The notes under the pieces were generated by a model. That model did no database searches. It saw only the letters and a program-made list of their open reading frames with translations, and had not been told where the DNA came from. From NCBI RefSeq assembly GCF_008629675.1, contig NZ_VWOX01000008.1, positions 248,001 through 312,000 of the forward strand: 64,000 nucleotides of DNA, written 5' to 3'. Every line of letters starts with the position of its first letter. Position 1 is the first letter of the stretch. The translations under genes were made by a program, and so were the position numbers. Shown piece after piece: positions 18,014 to 27,425 of the stretch. The DNA is from Roseiconus nitratireducens (GTDB taxonomy: Bacteria; Planctomycetota; Planctomycetia; Pirellulales; Pirellulaceae).

Positions 18014-19963
18014 ATGTTTCGCTTGGTTCAAGGCCTTTTTTCGTCGATGAGCCTGGAGCGAAAGTGCCTGCTTTTCTTCGGATCGGCGTTCACGGTGCTG
18101 ATGTGCGGCGCGTTTCTGGTCGTCCAGACGCTCGGCAACCGGCTGGTGCAGGGAACCACGCAGCAGCGGGCCCAGGATTTGGCCGACGACCAACTGATGC
18201 TGTTGCACAGCGATGCAATCTGGTCACGGACCAGTGGGCCCGACGCCATGGAGGTCAACCAGCAGTTGCTCTCGGGGCTGCGGGAAGAGTTGCTCAAAAA
18301 CGACATCGAGTTCCAAATCCTGGGTCTGGACGATCCCGTCCGGTACGCGAACCTGCCGCCGGTTCAGCCCCCGACCGACCCGGACGAATTGGCGCGGCTG
18401 AGGAGTCTGGAAACGCAATTTCGCGAGCAACTTGCCCGCCGCATCACCGAGCAACATCCCGACGTGACCAAACCGTTGGACTTGGGCGAGAATGAACCGA
18501 TGAGCATGATCGGGCTCGGCACGTTGCCGGTGCATCACCAGCGAGGTCCGATCAACGGGCGCTACATCTACTACCGGCCGATTTTTCCGAAGTTGACCTG
18601 CGCCACCTGCCACGCCCCGGAAGGCGCCGAAAGTGAATTGGCGGCCAACGACAACGCAGTCGAGCAGGCCGCCCTGGCGCCGTTCCGCGTGATGCGCGTC
18701 AGCATGCCTTACAAAGACACCGAGAACAAAACGACCTGGATCAGTTCGATCGTGGTGGCGCTGGCGATGTTCATCGTCGCCGCGACCCTGTACGTCCTGC
18801 ACGCCATCGTTCGCTATCTGGTGTTGCAGCCGCTTTACCACCTCCGCGACGTCAGCGATTCGATCACCCACGGCGACGTCACGCAGCGCGCGGTGATCGA
18901 AACCGAAGACGAATTCAGAGAGTTGGCCGACGCGTTCAACCGGATGTTGCGGGCCATGCTGGAAAGCCAGGCCAAGGAGAAGGTGATCAACGCCGAACTG
19001 GATGCGCGGGTCGACCAGCTGGCGCAATTGAACTGGCAACTGTACGAAGCCAACCGCGTCAAAAGCGATTTCATGGCCAACATGAGCCACGAGTTGCGAA
19101 CGCCGCTGAACAGCATCATCGGATTCTCCGACGTCCTGCAGGGCATCGATTCGCTCAACGACAAACAACGCCGCTACGCCCAGAACATTCAAAAGAGCGG
19201 CCGACTGCTGTTGGAAATGATCAACGACATTCTGGACCTGGCCAAAGTCGAAGCCGGCAAGATGGAGATTCGTCGCAGCGAATTTGACCTCGGCCGGTTG
19301 GTCACGGCTCAGTGCGACATGATCCAATCGCTGTCGGAAGAAAAGAACATCTCGTTGACCGTGGACGTCCCCGACGAGCTGCCGACCGCGTTCCAGGATC
19401 CCAACAAGCTTGGGCAGATCGTCAACAACCTGCTCAGCAACGCCATCAAGTTCACACCCGAGGGCGGGCGGGTCACGGTCCGCATCATCGATCTGGCCGG
19501 CGGACTGTCCACCGGTCGGTTTCGCTTGCTGGTGATCGACACCGGCGTCGGGATCGCTCAGGAAGACCAGAACGTGATCTTCCAAAAGTTCCGTCAAAGC
19601 AGGAAAGTGCTCGACGGGGAAGGCCTGACGCGTGAGTTCGCCGGCACGGGATTGGGGTTATCGATCGTCAAGGAATTGGCCAAACTGCTCGGCGGCGAAG
19701 TCGGATTTGACAGCGAACTTGGCCGCGGCAGCACGTTCTGGGTGGACCTGCCGTGGCGGCTGAGCGACGAGACGATCCGCTCGGCCTCGCAGTTATCCCG
19801 CCCGCCGGGATTGCCTTCCCCGGCGGACCCGCAGGCCAACGTGCTGCCGGCCCAGCGGCCGACTCAGGAATCGAACGCGGCTTCGCAACCGCTGGATCCG
19901 GAATCGCGCGAGGCCCCCGATGCGACCGGCAGCGAGCGGTCGCCCGATCACGCCACCCGCTAA
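18014..19963 (+). CDS. Membrane sensor histidine kinase with periplasmic CxxCH haem motif
   Basis: The 649-residue protein has membrane helices at about 18-40 and 244-266 flanking a periplasmic domain. That domain contains CATCH (Cys196, Cys199, His200), a c-type haem attachment motif. A HAMP segment (about 265-320), a short coiled coil, and a HisKA domain with the phospho-acceptor His359 (MSHELRTPLNSIIGFSDVL) follow. The ATPase domain has N-box NNLLSNAIKF, DTGVGI at 509-514 and GTGLGLS at 544-550. A Pro/Ser-rich tail of about 60 residues ends the protein. The sensor resembles DUF3365/Tll0287-type haem domains, so it may sense redox state or a gas. No response regulator gene is adjacent. Confidence 0.9.
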   Translation: MFRLVQGLFSSMSLERKCLLFFGSAFTVLMCGAFLVVQTLGNRLVQGTTQQRAQDLADDQLMLLHSDAIWSRTSGPDAMEVNQQLLSGLREELLKNDIEFQILGLDDPVRYANLPPVQPPTDPDELARLRSLETQFREQLARRITEQHPDVTKPLDLGENEPMSMIGLGTLPVHHQRGPINGRYIYYRPIFPKLTCATCHAPEGAESELAANDNAVEQAALAPFRVMRVSMPYKDTENKTTWISSIVVALAMFIVAATLYVLHAIVRYLVLQPLYHLRDVSDSITHGDVTQRAVIETEDEFRELADAFNRMLRAMLESQAKEKVINAELDARVDQLAQLNWQLYEANRVKSDFMANMSHELRTPLNSIIGFSDVLQGIDSLNDKQRRYAQNIQKSGRLLLEMINDILDLAKVEAGKMEIRRSEFDLGRLVTAQCDMIQSLSEEKNISLTVDVPDELPTAFQDPNKLGQIVNNLLSNAIKFTPEGGRVTVRIIDLAGGLSTGRFRLLVIDTGVGIAQEDQNVIFQKFRQSRKVLDGEGLTREFAGTGLGLSIVKELAKLLGGEVGFDSELGRGSTFWVDLPWRLSDETIRSASQLSRPPGLPSPADPQANVLPAQRPTQESNAASQPLDPESREAPDATGSERSPDHATR

Positions 19964-20129
19964 CGGCCCGCGACCGGAGCACGGCGTGGACGCCAGCGGC
20001 TGGTCGTCAGGTTGGCCAACTTGGTCGGCCAACTTGTTTGCTTGGTCCAGCCAGCGTCCGCCCCTCCGTCGCAACTTCCCTGTTCCTGCTCCCTTCATCC
20101 CGCGGTACTCCGCCGAATCCACCTGGTCC

Positions 20130-20588
20130 ATGAAACACGTACAGCTATTCACCGATGGAGCGTGCAGCGGCAATCCGGGGCCCGGCGGTTGGGCTTTCAT
20201 CCTCCGTTGCAGCAAGACGGGTAAAGAGCTCGAACGCTCCGCCGGAGAACCGATGGCGACCAACAACAAGATGGAATTGCAAGCCGTGATCGAAGGCCTG
20301 CAAGTCCTCAAAGAACCGTGCCAGGTCACGCTGTACGCCGACAGCAGCTATGTCCTGCAGGGGATGAAGTCGTGGATGAAAGGCTGGAAAAGCCGCGGCT
20401 GGAAACGCCGTGACGGTTCGAAACTGGTCCCGGTCAAGAACGTCCAACAGTGGCAGCAGTTGGACCGGCTGATGCAGATGCACGAGATCACGTTCGAACA
20501 CGTGAAGGGACACGCCGGACACCCGGAGAACGAACGTTGCGACCAATTGGCCGTCGCTGCCTACCAGCGTTACCTAGTCAAAAAGTAG
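20130..20588 (+). CDS. rnhA: Ribonuclease HI
   Basis: The 152-residue protein starts MKHVQLFTDGACSGNPGPGGW and has the full set of RNase HI residues: Asp9, Glu49 (NNKMELQAV), Asp71 (YADSSYV), His128 (VKGHAGHPENERC) and Asp138. It degrades the RNA strand of RNA-DNA hybrids. The frame is open from 19920, but the 70 upstream codons overlap the end of the kinase gene and are not typical. The length is normal for the family. Confidence 0.96.
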   Translation: MKHVQLFTDGACSGNPGPGGWAFILRCSKTGKELERSAGEPMATNNKMELQAVIEGLQVLKEPCQVTLYADSSYVLQGMKSWMKGWKSRGWKRRDGSKLVPVKNVQQWQQLDRLMQMHEITFEHVKGHAGHPENERCDQLAVAAYQRYLVKK

Positions 20589-20600
20589 TCGACGCTCCCG

Positions 20601-20668
20601 ATCGGCCGGCCGCGCTCTCAATCGGCCGGCCGCGGGCCGGTGGGATGTGAAGGCCGGTGGGATGTGAA
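20601..20668. repeat. Two short tandem duplications between rnhA and the PfpI gene
   Basis: ATCGGCCGGCCGCG occurs at 20601-20614 and 20621-20634. Directly after, GGCCGGTGGGATGTGAA occurs twice (20635-20651 and 20652-20668). Confidence 0.9.
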
Positions 20669-20745
20669 GGCGGCGACGGGATGTTAATTTGCCACGACTG
20701 CCCCGCTGGCAACGGCACTTCTTCCCGCGCGACCCGAGAGAACCG

Positions 20746-21288
20746 ATGAGCGACGCCTCCACCGAAACCTTTCCCCTCCGCGGCCAATCGGTTTTGATCC
20801 TGGTCGGAGAGATCTACGAAGACCTGGAGCTTTGGTACCCCAAGCTGCGGTTGATCGAAGCCGGGGCCGCGGTGACCGTTGCCGGAAAGGAAGCGGGCCG
20901 GGAGTACGCGGGGAAGAACGGCTACCCGTGCGTCGCCGACGCATCGCTGGACCAGATGGACCCGGCGGCGTTTGACGCGTTGGTGGTCCCCGGCGGCTTC
21001 ATGCCAGACAAGTTGCGTCGCGAGGCCGGCGTGCTGGACCTGGTGCGCCGCTTCGACGCAGCCAAGAAGCCGATCGCCGCGATCTGCCACGGCGGGTGGA
21101 TCCCCATTTCCGCCGGCGTCTATCGCGGCGTCCGCGTGACGGGATCACCGGGAATCAAAGACGACTTGATCAACGCCGGGGCGTTGTACGAGGACGCAGC
21201 CGTGGTCGTCGACGGGCACCACGTCTCCAGCCGCCGACCCGACGACCTGCCAGATTTTTGCCGAGCCCTGATCGAGCGGTTGCGTTGA
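20746..21288 (+). CDS. DJ-1/PfpI family protein
   Basis: The 180-residue protein has the flavodoxin-like fold pattern of the PfpI/DJ-1 family, with the nucleophile elbow AICHGGW (Cys114-His115) and an N-terminal acidic residue in GEIYEDLELWYP. Family members act as protein/nucleotide deglycases, glyoxalases or proteases; which one applies cannot be told from sequence. The start at ATG 20746 follows GAGAGAACC; an upstream in-frame start at 20689 would add 19 residues of unlikely composition. Confidence 0.9.
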   Translation: MSDASTETFPLRGQSVLILVGEIYEDLELWYPKLRLIEAGAAVTVAGKEAGREYAGKNGYPCVADASLDQMDPAAFDALVVPGGFMPDKLRREAGVLDLVRRFDAAKKPIAAICHGGWIPISAGVYRGVRVTGSPGIKDDLINAGALYEDAAVVVDGHHVSSRRPDDLPDFCRALIERLR

Positions 21289-21476
21289 TCGCGGCACGTC
21301 ACGGATCCCGTGATGTCTTCCAGCGGTGCGCCCTCCAGCGGCGCGTCGTTCCCACTTGATGGGCAATCGCCCAAGTGTCGCGCTTGCGGACAGTTTTTCT
21401 TTGCCGCCGCGAACCCCGCCGGGGGCGGCAGCGTTCGAAACCGGCCGCGCGAAGCGGCCGCAGCGGTCCATCGGCA

Positions 21477-22043
21477 TCAACCGGAAGGGTCGTCGGCCAA
21501 CGCGTCGCGCCCTTTGCCGGGGCTCCGCGAGGCGGCCAGCAGGCCGGCGATGCCGCAAAACAGACCCACGCAACCGGCGATCACCGCGTTCCAACCCCAC
21601 TTCCGTTTCTCGTCCGCGACGACCTTGTAGTTGTACGGGGCGACCAGATCGACGGAGTACTCTTCCATGTCTTCGTACTCGCGGATCAGGACCGAGGGAT
21701 CGACCTTTTCGTAGCGTGCCGCAATCTCGGCCATGTGCGTTTCGGTGTTCTCATCGGCTTCAATCAACGCCCAACGGATGCCGCAGTAGGCGGCCCCCAG
21801 CAGCGCCGCGGCGGCGATCAGGCTGAGCATGATGAACGCGATGTTGGCGCCGACCGACGGGGCGGCGGTCGGCGGCGGCGGTCGATCCTGCGGCGCGCTC
21901 TCCACCCGCGGCAGTTGCCGGAGTTCGCCCAGCTTGGGAACGGCCACCACGGTGTTGCATTTCGGGCAGGTGAGGCTGTCCCCCGCTTGCGCAGGGGTGA
22001 CCGCCAGTTCCGCTTGGCAATTTGGGCAAATTAACAGGTGCAT
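21477..22043 (-). CDS. Zinc-ribbon membrane protein
   Basis: The 188-residue protein begins MHLLICPNCQAELAV and has a second CPKC motif 18 residues later, a typical zinc-ribbon at the N-terminus. A Pro-rich linker follows, then a membrane helix (FIMLSLIAAAALLGAAYCGI), an acidic domain of about 65 residues, and a second membrane helix (AVIAGCVGLFCGIAGLLAA). The function is unknown. Proteins with this layout are common in planctomycetes. Confidence 0.8.
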   Translation of the reverse strand: MHLLICPNCQAELAVTPAQAGDSLTCPKCNTVVAVPKLGELRQLPRVESAPQDRPPPPTAAPSVGANIAFIMLSLIAAAALLGAAYCGIRWALIEADENTETHMAEIAARYEKVDPSVLIREYEDMEEYSVDLVAPYNYKVVADEKRKWGWNAVIAGCVGLFCGIAGLLAASRSPGKGRDALADDPSG

Positions 22044-22962
22044 GAGGCCAAATATGAAGAAGTTTTGAAGGCGTAGCGGGTGGACCGACCCGGGTGTCGG
22101 ACTAGAATCGGGATGTTACTCGACATCGCCACCCATAAAACCGCTCCCGCATCCCACATGTCCGCGGCCATGGAAAAAATCCTTTGGTCGGGGTACGTCG
22201 TGAAGGTGCCGGACATCCTGGATGAATCGCGGCCCCACAACGAACTGAATCGTTCGTCTCAGCGATCCAATGACTCGGATCTGCGACCCCACTGGTGGCG
22301 AAGAACCGTCGGGGACAGCCAGGACGGCAATCACCGAAACGCGAGCACAGGTTGCCCGCAATCGTCACCACGAACTCCCTGCCGCAAACGGTCTTGCCTT
22401 GCGATCTACGCTGTGTCGATCGTCAGGGTTCACGCCGACGGGTTTGTCGTTGAATCGGCAACACCAGCGGAGAAATCGCGGGTCGGTTGCCCAACCCACA
22501 CACCACGTTGAAAAGGGTCCAGCCAGGATAGAGTGATCGATGACGATTTCGTCAGCCACGCTGGTTCGTCAGCCACGCTGGAAGTCGGAGCGATCAACAA
22601 CCCGATCGGAGGCACCGGCAAAGTCAACCGGGCGTCGCCGACCGGGACAATTGGAAAGTTTTTCCAATTGGCGGAGGCTACCAGGGATGCGCAAGGGGGG
22701 TGGTAGAGTTTTCGAAGCGAATTTGAGTGACTGCGTTGAAACTGCGCACCCATGGCGGCCGTTTCGCTCGCACCGATGGATTTGCACTTTGAAGACGATG
22801 CCAGGGTTCCCGGCGAACAGCGGTTGATGCACACCAACGACGCGTAACATCGAAGACCGATGCGACGTCCCGCAACACCGCGACACCCACTGGACGCCGA
22901 ACCGACACATACATCATTCATTATTTCAGACACCCTGAACTGTTCCGCCCGGAGTTTTAGTT
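22044..22962. other. 919-bp region without a supported gene, upstream of the sigma factor
   Basis: Several short open frames exist on both strands, but none has recognisable features and they overlap each other. A perfect 17-bp tandem duplication (TTCGTCAGCCACGCTGG) sits at 22548-22564 and 22565-22581. The region may contain a long leader or regulatory DNA for the sigma factor gene. Confidence 0.5.
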
Positions 22963-24525
22963 TTGTTCGATACCCTTTTGGATGAATTTGAAGACGTCGC
23001 CGCTCAGTCCGCTGAAGCGGTCACCGGCGGTTTTCGAAAGCTTCCCATTGATGAGAACGAGGAAGATGGCGGCGTGTCTTCGCCGTCACAGGTTGCCGAA
23101 GGCGAAGTCCAACTGGACAGCCCCGACGAGCTGTTGGCTGTCGAGGAAGCGGAAACCTGGTCGGACGATCCCGTCCGCATGTACCTGACGCAAATGGGTG
23201 AAATCCCGTTGCTGACCCGACGCCAGGAAATCGAACTGGCCAAGCGGATCGAGGAAACTCGCCGTCGTTTTCGCACCAAGCTGTTGGAAAACCACTACGT
23301 CCTGGTCGAAGCCTACAAGACGCTCAAGAAGGTCTATCGGGGGCAATTGCCGTTTGACCGCACCGTGCAGGTGTCGGTCACCGATCGCCTGGAGAAAGAG
23401 CAGATCATCGGCCGGTTGCCACACAATCTGTTGACCCTGCAAACGCTGCTCAAACGCAACAAGCACGATTGGAAGGTGGCGCTCAGCAAGAGTGCTTCCA
23501 AGCGCCGCCGCGCCGAAGCCTGGCGAGCTCTCGCCCGCCGTCGCCGCCGTGCCGTCCGGTTGATCGAAGAGTTGGGTCTGCGGACCCAACGCATCGAAAC
23601 CCGGATCGACCTGCTGGACAAGTTCAGCAAGCGGCTGACCGAAATCGATCGGCTGGTCAAGGATCAGAAACGCACCAAGCAAGGCCGTGAAGTCCGCGAC
23701 GCCTTGCTGCACGAACGCCGCCAGATCCTGACCGCTTGCCAGGAAACCCCGACGTCGCTTCGCAACCGCGTCAAGATGCTCAAGTCGGTGTACGCCGACT
23801 ACCAACAAGCCAAACGGGAACTCAGCGAAGGCAACCTCCGATTGGTCGTCTCCATCGCCAAAAAGTACCGCAACCGCGGCCTGTCGTTCTTGGATCTGAT
23901 CCAGGAAGGCAACGCCGGTTTGATGCGGGCGGTGGACAAGTTTGAGTACCGCCGCGGCTTCAAATTCTGCACCTACGCGACCTGGTGGATCCGTCAGGCG
24001 ATCACCCGCGCGGTGGCCGACCAGAGCCGGACCATCCGGATCCCGGTGCACATGGTTGAAACGATGAGCCGTGTTCGCAACGTCGCTCGGCAACTGCTGC
24101 AGGAGCTCGGCCGCGAGCCGACCATTGAGGAGACCGCCCGCCGCGCCGACGTGACCGTCGAAGAGGCCCGACGCGTGCTGACCATGAGCCGGTTCCCGAT
24201 CTCGCTGGATCGCCCGGTCGGCAACAGCGAGGACAGCCAGTTCGGCGACCTGTTGCCCGACGGAACCGCCGAAAGCCCTCAGATCGGCGCGACGCAGGAA
24301 ATGCTGCGGGACCGGATCACCAACGTGCTGAAATCTCTGTCCTACCGCGAACGCGAAATCATCAAGCTCCGGTACGGACTCGGTGATGGCTACAGCTACA
24401 CGCTGGAAGAGGTCGGGCACATCTTCAAGGTGACCCGCGAGCGGATCCGGCAAATCGAAGCCAAGGCCGTCCGCAAGCTGCAGCAGCCCAGTCGCAGCCA
24501 AGACCTGGTCGGGTTCCTCGACTAA
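22963..24525 (+). CDS. RpoD-family RNA polymerase sigma factor
   Basis: The 520-residue protein has region 1.2 (DPVRMYLTQMGEIPLLTRRQ, residues 69-88), a non-conserved spacer of about 150 residues, and region 2 (SEGNLRLVVSIAKKYRNRGL through ATWWIRQAITRAVADQSRTI, about 288-358). Region 3 and region 4 follow, with a helix-turn-helix ending TRERIRQIEAKAVRKLQ. Region 1.1 is short or absent. The start is a TTG at 22963 with GGAG 8 nt upstream. It is either the main vegetative factor or a group 2 paralogue; planctomycetes often have several, so the symbol is not assigned. Confidence 0.93.
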   Translation: MFDTLLDEFEDVAAQSAEAVTGGFRKLPIDENEEDGGVSSPSQVAEGEVQLDSPDELLAVEEAETWSDDPVRMYLTQMGEIPLLTRRQEIELAKRIEETRRRFRTKLLENHYVLVEAYKTLKKVYRGQLPFDRTVQVSVTDRLEKEQIIGRLPHNLLTLQTLLKRNKHDWKVALSKSASKRRRAEAWRALARRRRRAVRLIEELGLRTQRIETRIDLLDKFSKRLTEIDRLVKDQKRTKQGREVRDALLHERRQILTACQETPTSLRNRVKMLKSVYADYQQAKRELSEGNLRLVVSIAKKYRNRGLSFLDLIQEGNAGLMRAVDKFEYRRGFKFCTYATWWIRQAITRAVADQSRTIRIPVHMVETMSRVRNVARQLLQELGREPTIEETARRADVTVEEARRVLTMSRFPISLDRPVGNSEDSQFGDLLPDGTAESPQIGATQEMLRDRITNVLKSLSYREREIIKLRYGLGDGYSYTLEEVGHIFKVTRERIRQIEAKAVRKLQQPSRSQDLVGFLD

Positions 24526-24543
24526 TCTGGTCGGAAACGGTGT

Positions 24544-24567
24544 CGCGACGCTCGCCGGAGCGTCGCG
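24544..24567. other. Perfect 10-bp hairpin after the sigma factor gene
   Basis: CGCGACGCTC pairs with GAGCGTCGCG around a GCCG loop, 18 nt after the stop. There is no T-run, so it may stabilise the 3' end rather than terminate. Confidence 0.65.
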
Positions 24568-24632
24568 CTTCGCCGTCTGGCGACAGCGGCTACCAGGCTG
24601 TGAGGTTTTCAGACCGTCGGCCTAACGCACCG

Positions 24633-24701
24633 ACCGGCGGTTAGCGCCTTGCCGTTCATCGCACCGCGAATCACGGTGTTTCGACTGAAAGTAGCGCCGT
24701 G
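24633..24701 (-). repeat. 69-bp dispersed intergenic element, copy 2
   Basis: This is the inverted counterpart of the element at 13732-13800, sharing ACCGGCGG-TAGCGCCTTGCCG, GCACCGC-AATCACGGTGTTT and GAAAGTA. Like copy 1 it sits just downstream of a gene. A shorter piece, CGACCGGCGGCCAGCGCC, lies at 27346-27363. Confidence 0.8.
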
Positions 24702-24766
24702 GCGCTGGGATTTCCGTTGTTCTCCGCCGACGACCCCCGCACCGGCGACGACCGTTCCATCACCTG

Positions 24767-24800
24767 GGCGACGATGTGATCATCGTCGCCTTTTTCTTTT
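24767..24800 (+). terminator. Intrinsic terminator upstream of the TPR-glycosyltransferase gene
   Basis: GGCGACGATG (24767-24776) pairs perfectly with CATCGTCGCC (24781-24790) around a TGAT loop, followed by TTTTTCTTTT. It lies 242 nt after the sigma factor stop and 30 nt before the next ATG, so it could end the sigma transcript or attenuate the next gene. Confidence 0.88.
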
Positions 24801-24829
24801 CATCGTCTTCTCCCACCGGATCCCCTCCG

Positions 24830-26236
24830 ATGCCGACCGTTGCCGAGGTGCTTTCGCAAGGCTGGAAGGTCCACCAAGCCGGCAAGTACTCCGATGCCGA
24901 GCGAGTGTACCGCCACGTCATTTCCCAGGTGCCCGCCAATCCGGAAGCCCATGTCTACCTGGGGATCGCCCTGTTCGACCAGCGTCGCTTTGTCGATTCC
25001 ATCGCGGCCTACCGAACCGCCCTGCGGCTTCGCAAGGAGTTCCCGATTGCCTGGAACAACCTGGGAAACTCGTTGCGGATGGTCGGCGACGTCCAGCAGA
25101 GTGACGCCTGTTTCGACAAGGCAATGTCGTTGGACCCAGACTACCTGTCGGTTTACAAGAACCGCGGCACGCTGTGGGTCTGGTCCGGCGAGGTCGAGCG
25201 TGGACGAGAGTGGTATGAGCGCGGCCTGCGGCTGGCACCCGAGGATGCCGAACTGCATCGCAACCTGGGCGTCATCTACCTGCTGCAGGGCGATTATCGA
25301 CGTGGCTGGCCGGAGTATCGTTGGCGGTGGCGGATGCCCGCGTTGAAACGGCCCACCGTGGCTGCCCCGCTTTGGACCGGCCAATCGCTCAATGGACGAT
25401 CCATCCTGTTGTATCCCGAACAGGGCCGCGGCGACGAGATGCATTTCGTTCGCATGGCCGGGGTGCTTGCGGGCGTCGGAGCGCGGGTGGTGGTGCTGAC
25501 CGATCCATCCATGATTCCGCTGTTCACATCCGTCCGCGGCATCCAATCCCTGTTGCCCACCGGAACGGCGCTGCCGCCGGTCGATTACCATGCGTCGTTC
25601 ATCGACGCCGCCGACGCCTGGTACCAGCTGTACCACGAATTGCCGTACGCGGCCGACAGCTTCGTCACTGGAAACACCCACGCCGGGTACCTGAACGTGT
25701 CGGACCCGTTGGTCAGTTACTGGGATCGCTGGCTGGAGAACAACGCCATGGGCAAGGACGGCCGCAAGCGGATCGGAATCGCCTGGCAGGGAAACCCCAA
25801 ACACCATGCCGATGTTTATCGCAGCGTTCCGTTGGAAGCCTTTCGACCGCTTGCCGAAGACGATCGGTTGAAACTGGTGAGCCTGCAGTTCGGATTCGGC
25901 AGCGAACAGCTGGACAAGACGGACTTCGCCGATTCGATCGGGCGTCTGCCCGAAGACACCGACACGACCGGGGGAGCATTCACCGACACCGCGGCCGTCA
26001 TGAAAAACCTGGATCACGTCGTCACCAGCGACACCTCGGTCGCCCACTTGGCCGGCGCTTTGGGCGTTCCGACGACCGTCATCCTGGGAAAAATCCCCGA
26101 CTGGCGATGGCTGCTCGAGGGCGACCGAACCGATTGGTATCCCAGCATGCGGCTGGTGCGTCAAAGCGAACTTGGCAGGTGGCAGGATGTCCTGTCTTCC
26201 ATCCACACGACCTTGGCCAGCGGAAACAATGCGTGA
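24830..26236 (+). CDS. TPR protein with glycosyltransferase family 9-like domain
   Basis: The 468-residue protein has about four TPR units in residues 1-160 (for example AHVYLGIALFDQRRFVDSIA, AWNNLGNSLRMVGDVQQSDA). The C-terminal half resembles ADP-heptose:LPS glycosyltransferases: LYPEQGRGDEMHFVRM, RIGIAWQGNPKH, and VVTSDTSVAHLAGALGVPT. It probably transfers a sugar to a surface glycan or protein. ATG 24830 is chosen because an earlier in-frame start (24776) lies within the terminator hairpin. Confidence 0.85.
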   Translation: MPTVAEVLSQGWKVHQAGKYSDAERVYRHVISQVPANPEAHVYLGIALFDQRRFVDSIAAYRTALRLRKEFPIAWNNLGNSLRMVGDVQQSDACFDKAMSLDPDYLSVYKNRGTLWVWSGEVERGREWYERGLRLAPEDAELHRNLGVIYLLQGDYRRGWPEYRWRWRMPALKRPTVAAPLWTGQSLNGRSILLYPEQGRGDEMHFVRMAGVLAGVGARVVVLTDPSMIPLFTSVRGIQSLLPTGTALPPVDYHASFIDAADAWYQLYHELPYAADSFVTGNTHAGYLNVSDPLVSYWDRWLENNAMGKDGRKRIGIAWQGNPKHHADVYRSVPLEAFRPLAEDDRLKLVSLQFGFGSEQLDKTDFADSIGRLPEDTDTTGGAFTDTAAVMKNLDHVVTSDTSVAHLAGALGVPTTVILGKIPDWRWLLEGDRTDWYPSMRLVRQSELGRWQDVLSSIHTTLASGNNA

Positions 26237-26293
26237 CCACCGGCCCCTTGAGCTCCTCCACCTGTCAGAGACACCCTCGTTTGGACTGATGCC

Positions 26294-27316
26294 ATGACCC
26301 TTTCTGTCGCCTTGGTCGGTTCCACCGGCTACACGGGGCTGGAGGTTGCCCGCCTGCTGTCGAACCACCCCTCCGCGCGGCTGCAAATCGCGACGGCCCG
26401 GAGCGACGCGGGAAAACACATCACCGAAGTGCACCCTTCGCTGACCGGACGCGTCGATCTGACCCTGAAAGAGTTTGACGCCAACGAAATCGCACAGTCC
26501 TGCGATGTCGCGATGTGTTGTCTGCCCCATGGTGCATCGGCCGAAACGGTCAAGGAGCTGATCGAGGCCGGAGTTCGTGTGATCGACTTTAGTGCGGACT
26601 TTCGTCTGTCCTCGGTGGAGGTCTACGAATCCTGGTACAAGGTCAAGCATCCCTGGCCTCAACGCGTCGGTGACACGGTCTACGGGATGCCGGAGTTTTT
26701 TGCGGACGCGATCAGCGGCGCTGACGTGGTCGCCAATCCGGGATGTTATCCGACCAGCGCGATCATGCCCCTGGCCCCGTTGATCCGGGAACGCTTGATC
26801 GACCCCCACGACATCATTGTCGACAGCAAGAGCGGGGTCAGCGGCGCCGGCCGCAGCGCAAAGGTCGCCACACTGTATTGCGAAACCAATGAGTCGATCG
26901 CCGCGTATGCCGTCGGCAGCCACCGACATCAACCGGAAATCGAAGACCTGGTTGGCAGGATCACCAGTCAACCGATCCAGGTGGTGTTCACGCCGCACCT
27001 GACACCGATGAGCCGCGGAATCCTGTCGACCATCTACGCTCGCCCGGCCGAACACGGATCGACCGATCGCGTCGAGCAGATCATGCAGTGTTGGCGCGAC
27101 ACCTTCGCGGACAGCCACTTCGTTAACCCCGTCGAACACCTGCCCGCCACCGGGCATGTCGCAGGCACCAATTACGTCCAAATGGCGGCGCGGGGATCCG
27201 GCGATCGCCTGGTGTTGCTTTGCGCCATTGATAACCTAGCCAAAGGGGCCAGCGGGGCGGCGATCCAGAACATGAACGTCATGTTCGGCATCGATCCGAC
27301 CACCGGCCTGCGCTAG
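26294..27316 (+). CDS. argC: N-acetyl-gamma-glutamyl-phosphate reductase
   Basis: The 340-residue enzyme makes N-acetylglutamate semialdehyde in arginine synthesis. It has the NADP-binding start VALVGSTGYTGLEVARLL, the catalytic Cys151 in VANPGCYPTSA, and the conserved HRHQPEIE motif. The length matches the usual type. It lies alone rather than in an arg operon; argH is 15 kb away in the same window. Confidence 0.96.
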   Translation: MTLSVALVGSTGYTGLEVARLLSNHPSARLQIATARSDAGKHITEVHPSLTGRVDLTLKEFDANEIAQSCDVAMCCLPHGASAETVKELIEAGVRVIDFSADFRLSSVEVYESWYKVKHPWPQRVGDTVYGMPEFFADAISGADVVANPGCYPTSAIMPLAPLIRERLIDPHDIIVDSKSGVSGAGRSAKVATLYCETNESIAAYAVGSHRHQPEIEDLVGRITSQPIQVVFTPHLTPMSRGILSTIYARPAEHGSTDRVEQIMQCWRDTFADSHFVNPVEHLPATGHVAGTNYVQMAARGSGDRLVLLCAIDNLAKGASGAAIQNMNVMFGIDPTTGLR

Positions 27317-27425
27317 CCGGACCGCGGCAGTTGGCATGACATGACCGACCGGCGGCCAGCGCCGATCCACTCACAAAGCTCGTTCGATTTGGACTCGCCT
27401 CTCACCGTCGGCAAATTGATCTTTG

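Noticed and set aside
22080..22933. Several overlapping short frames upstream of the sigma factor
   Set aside because: They overlap on both strands, have no family features and unusual composition; treated as non-coding.
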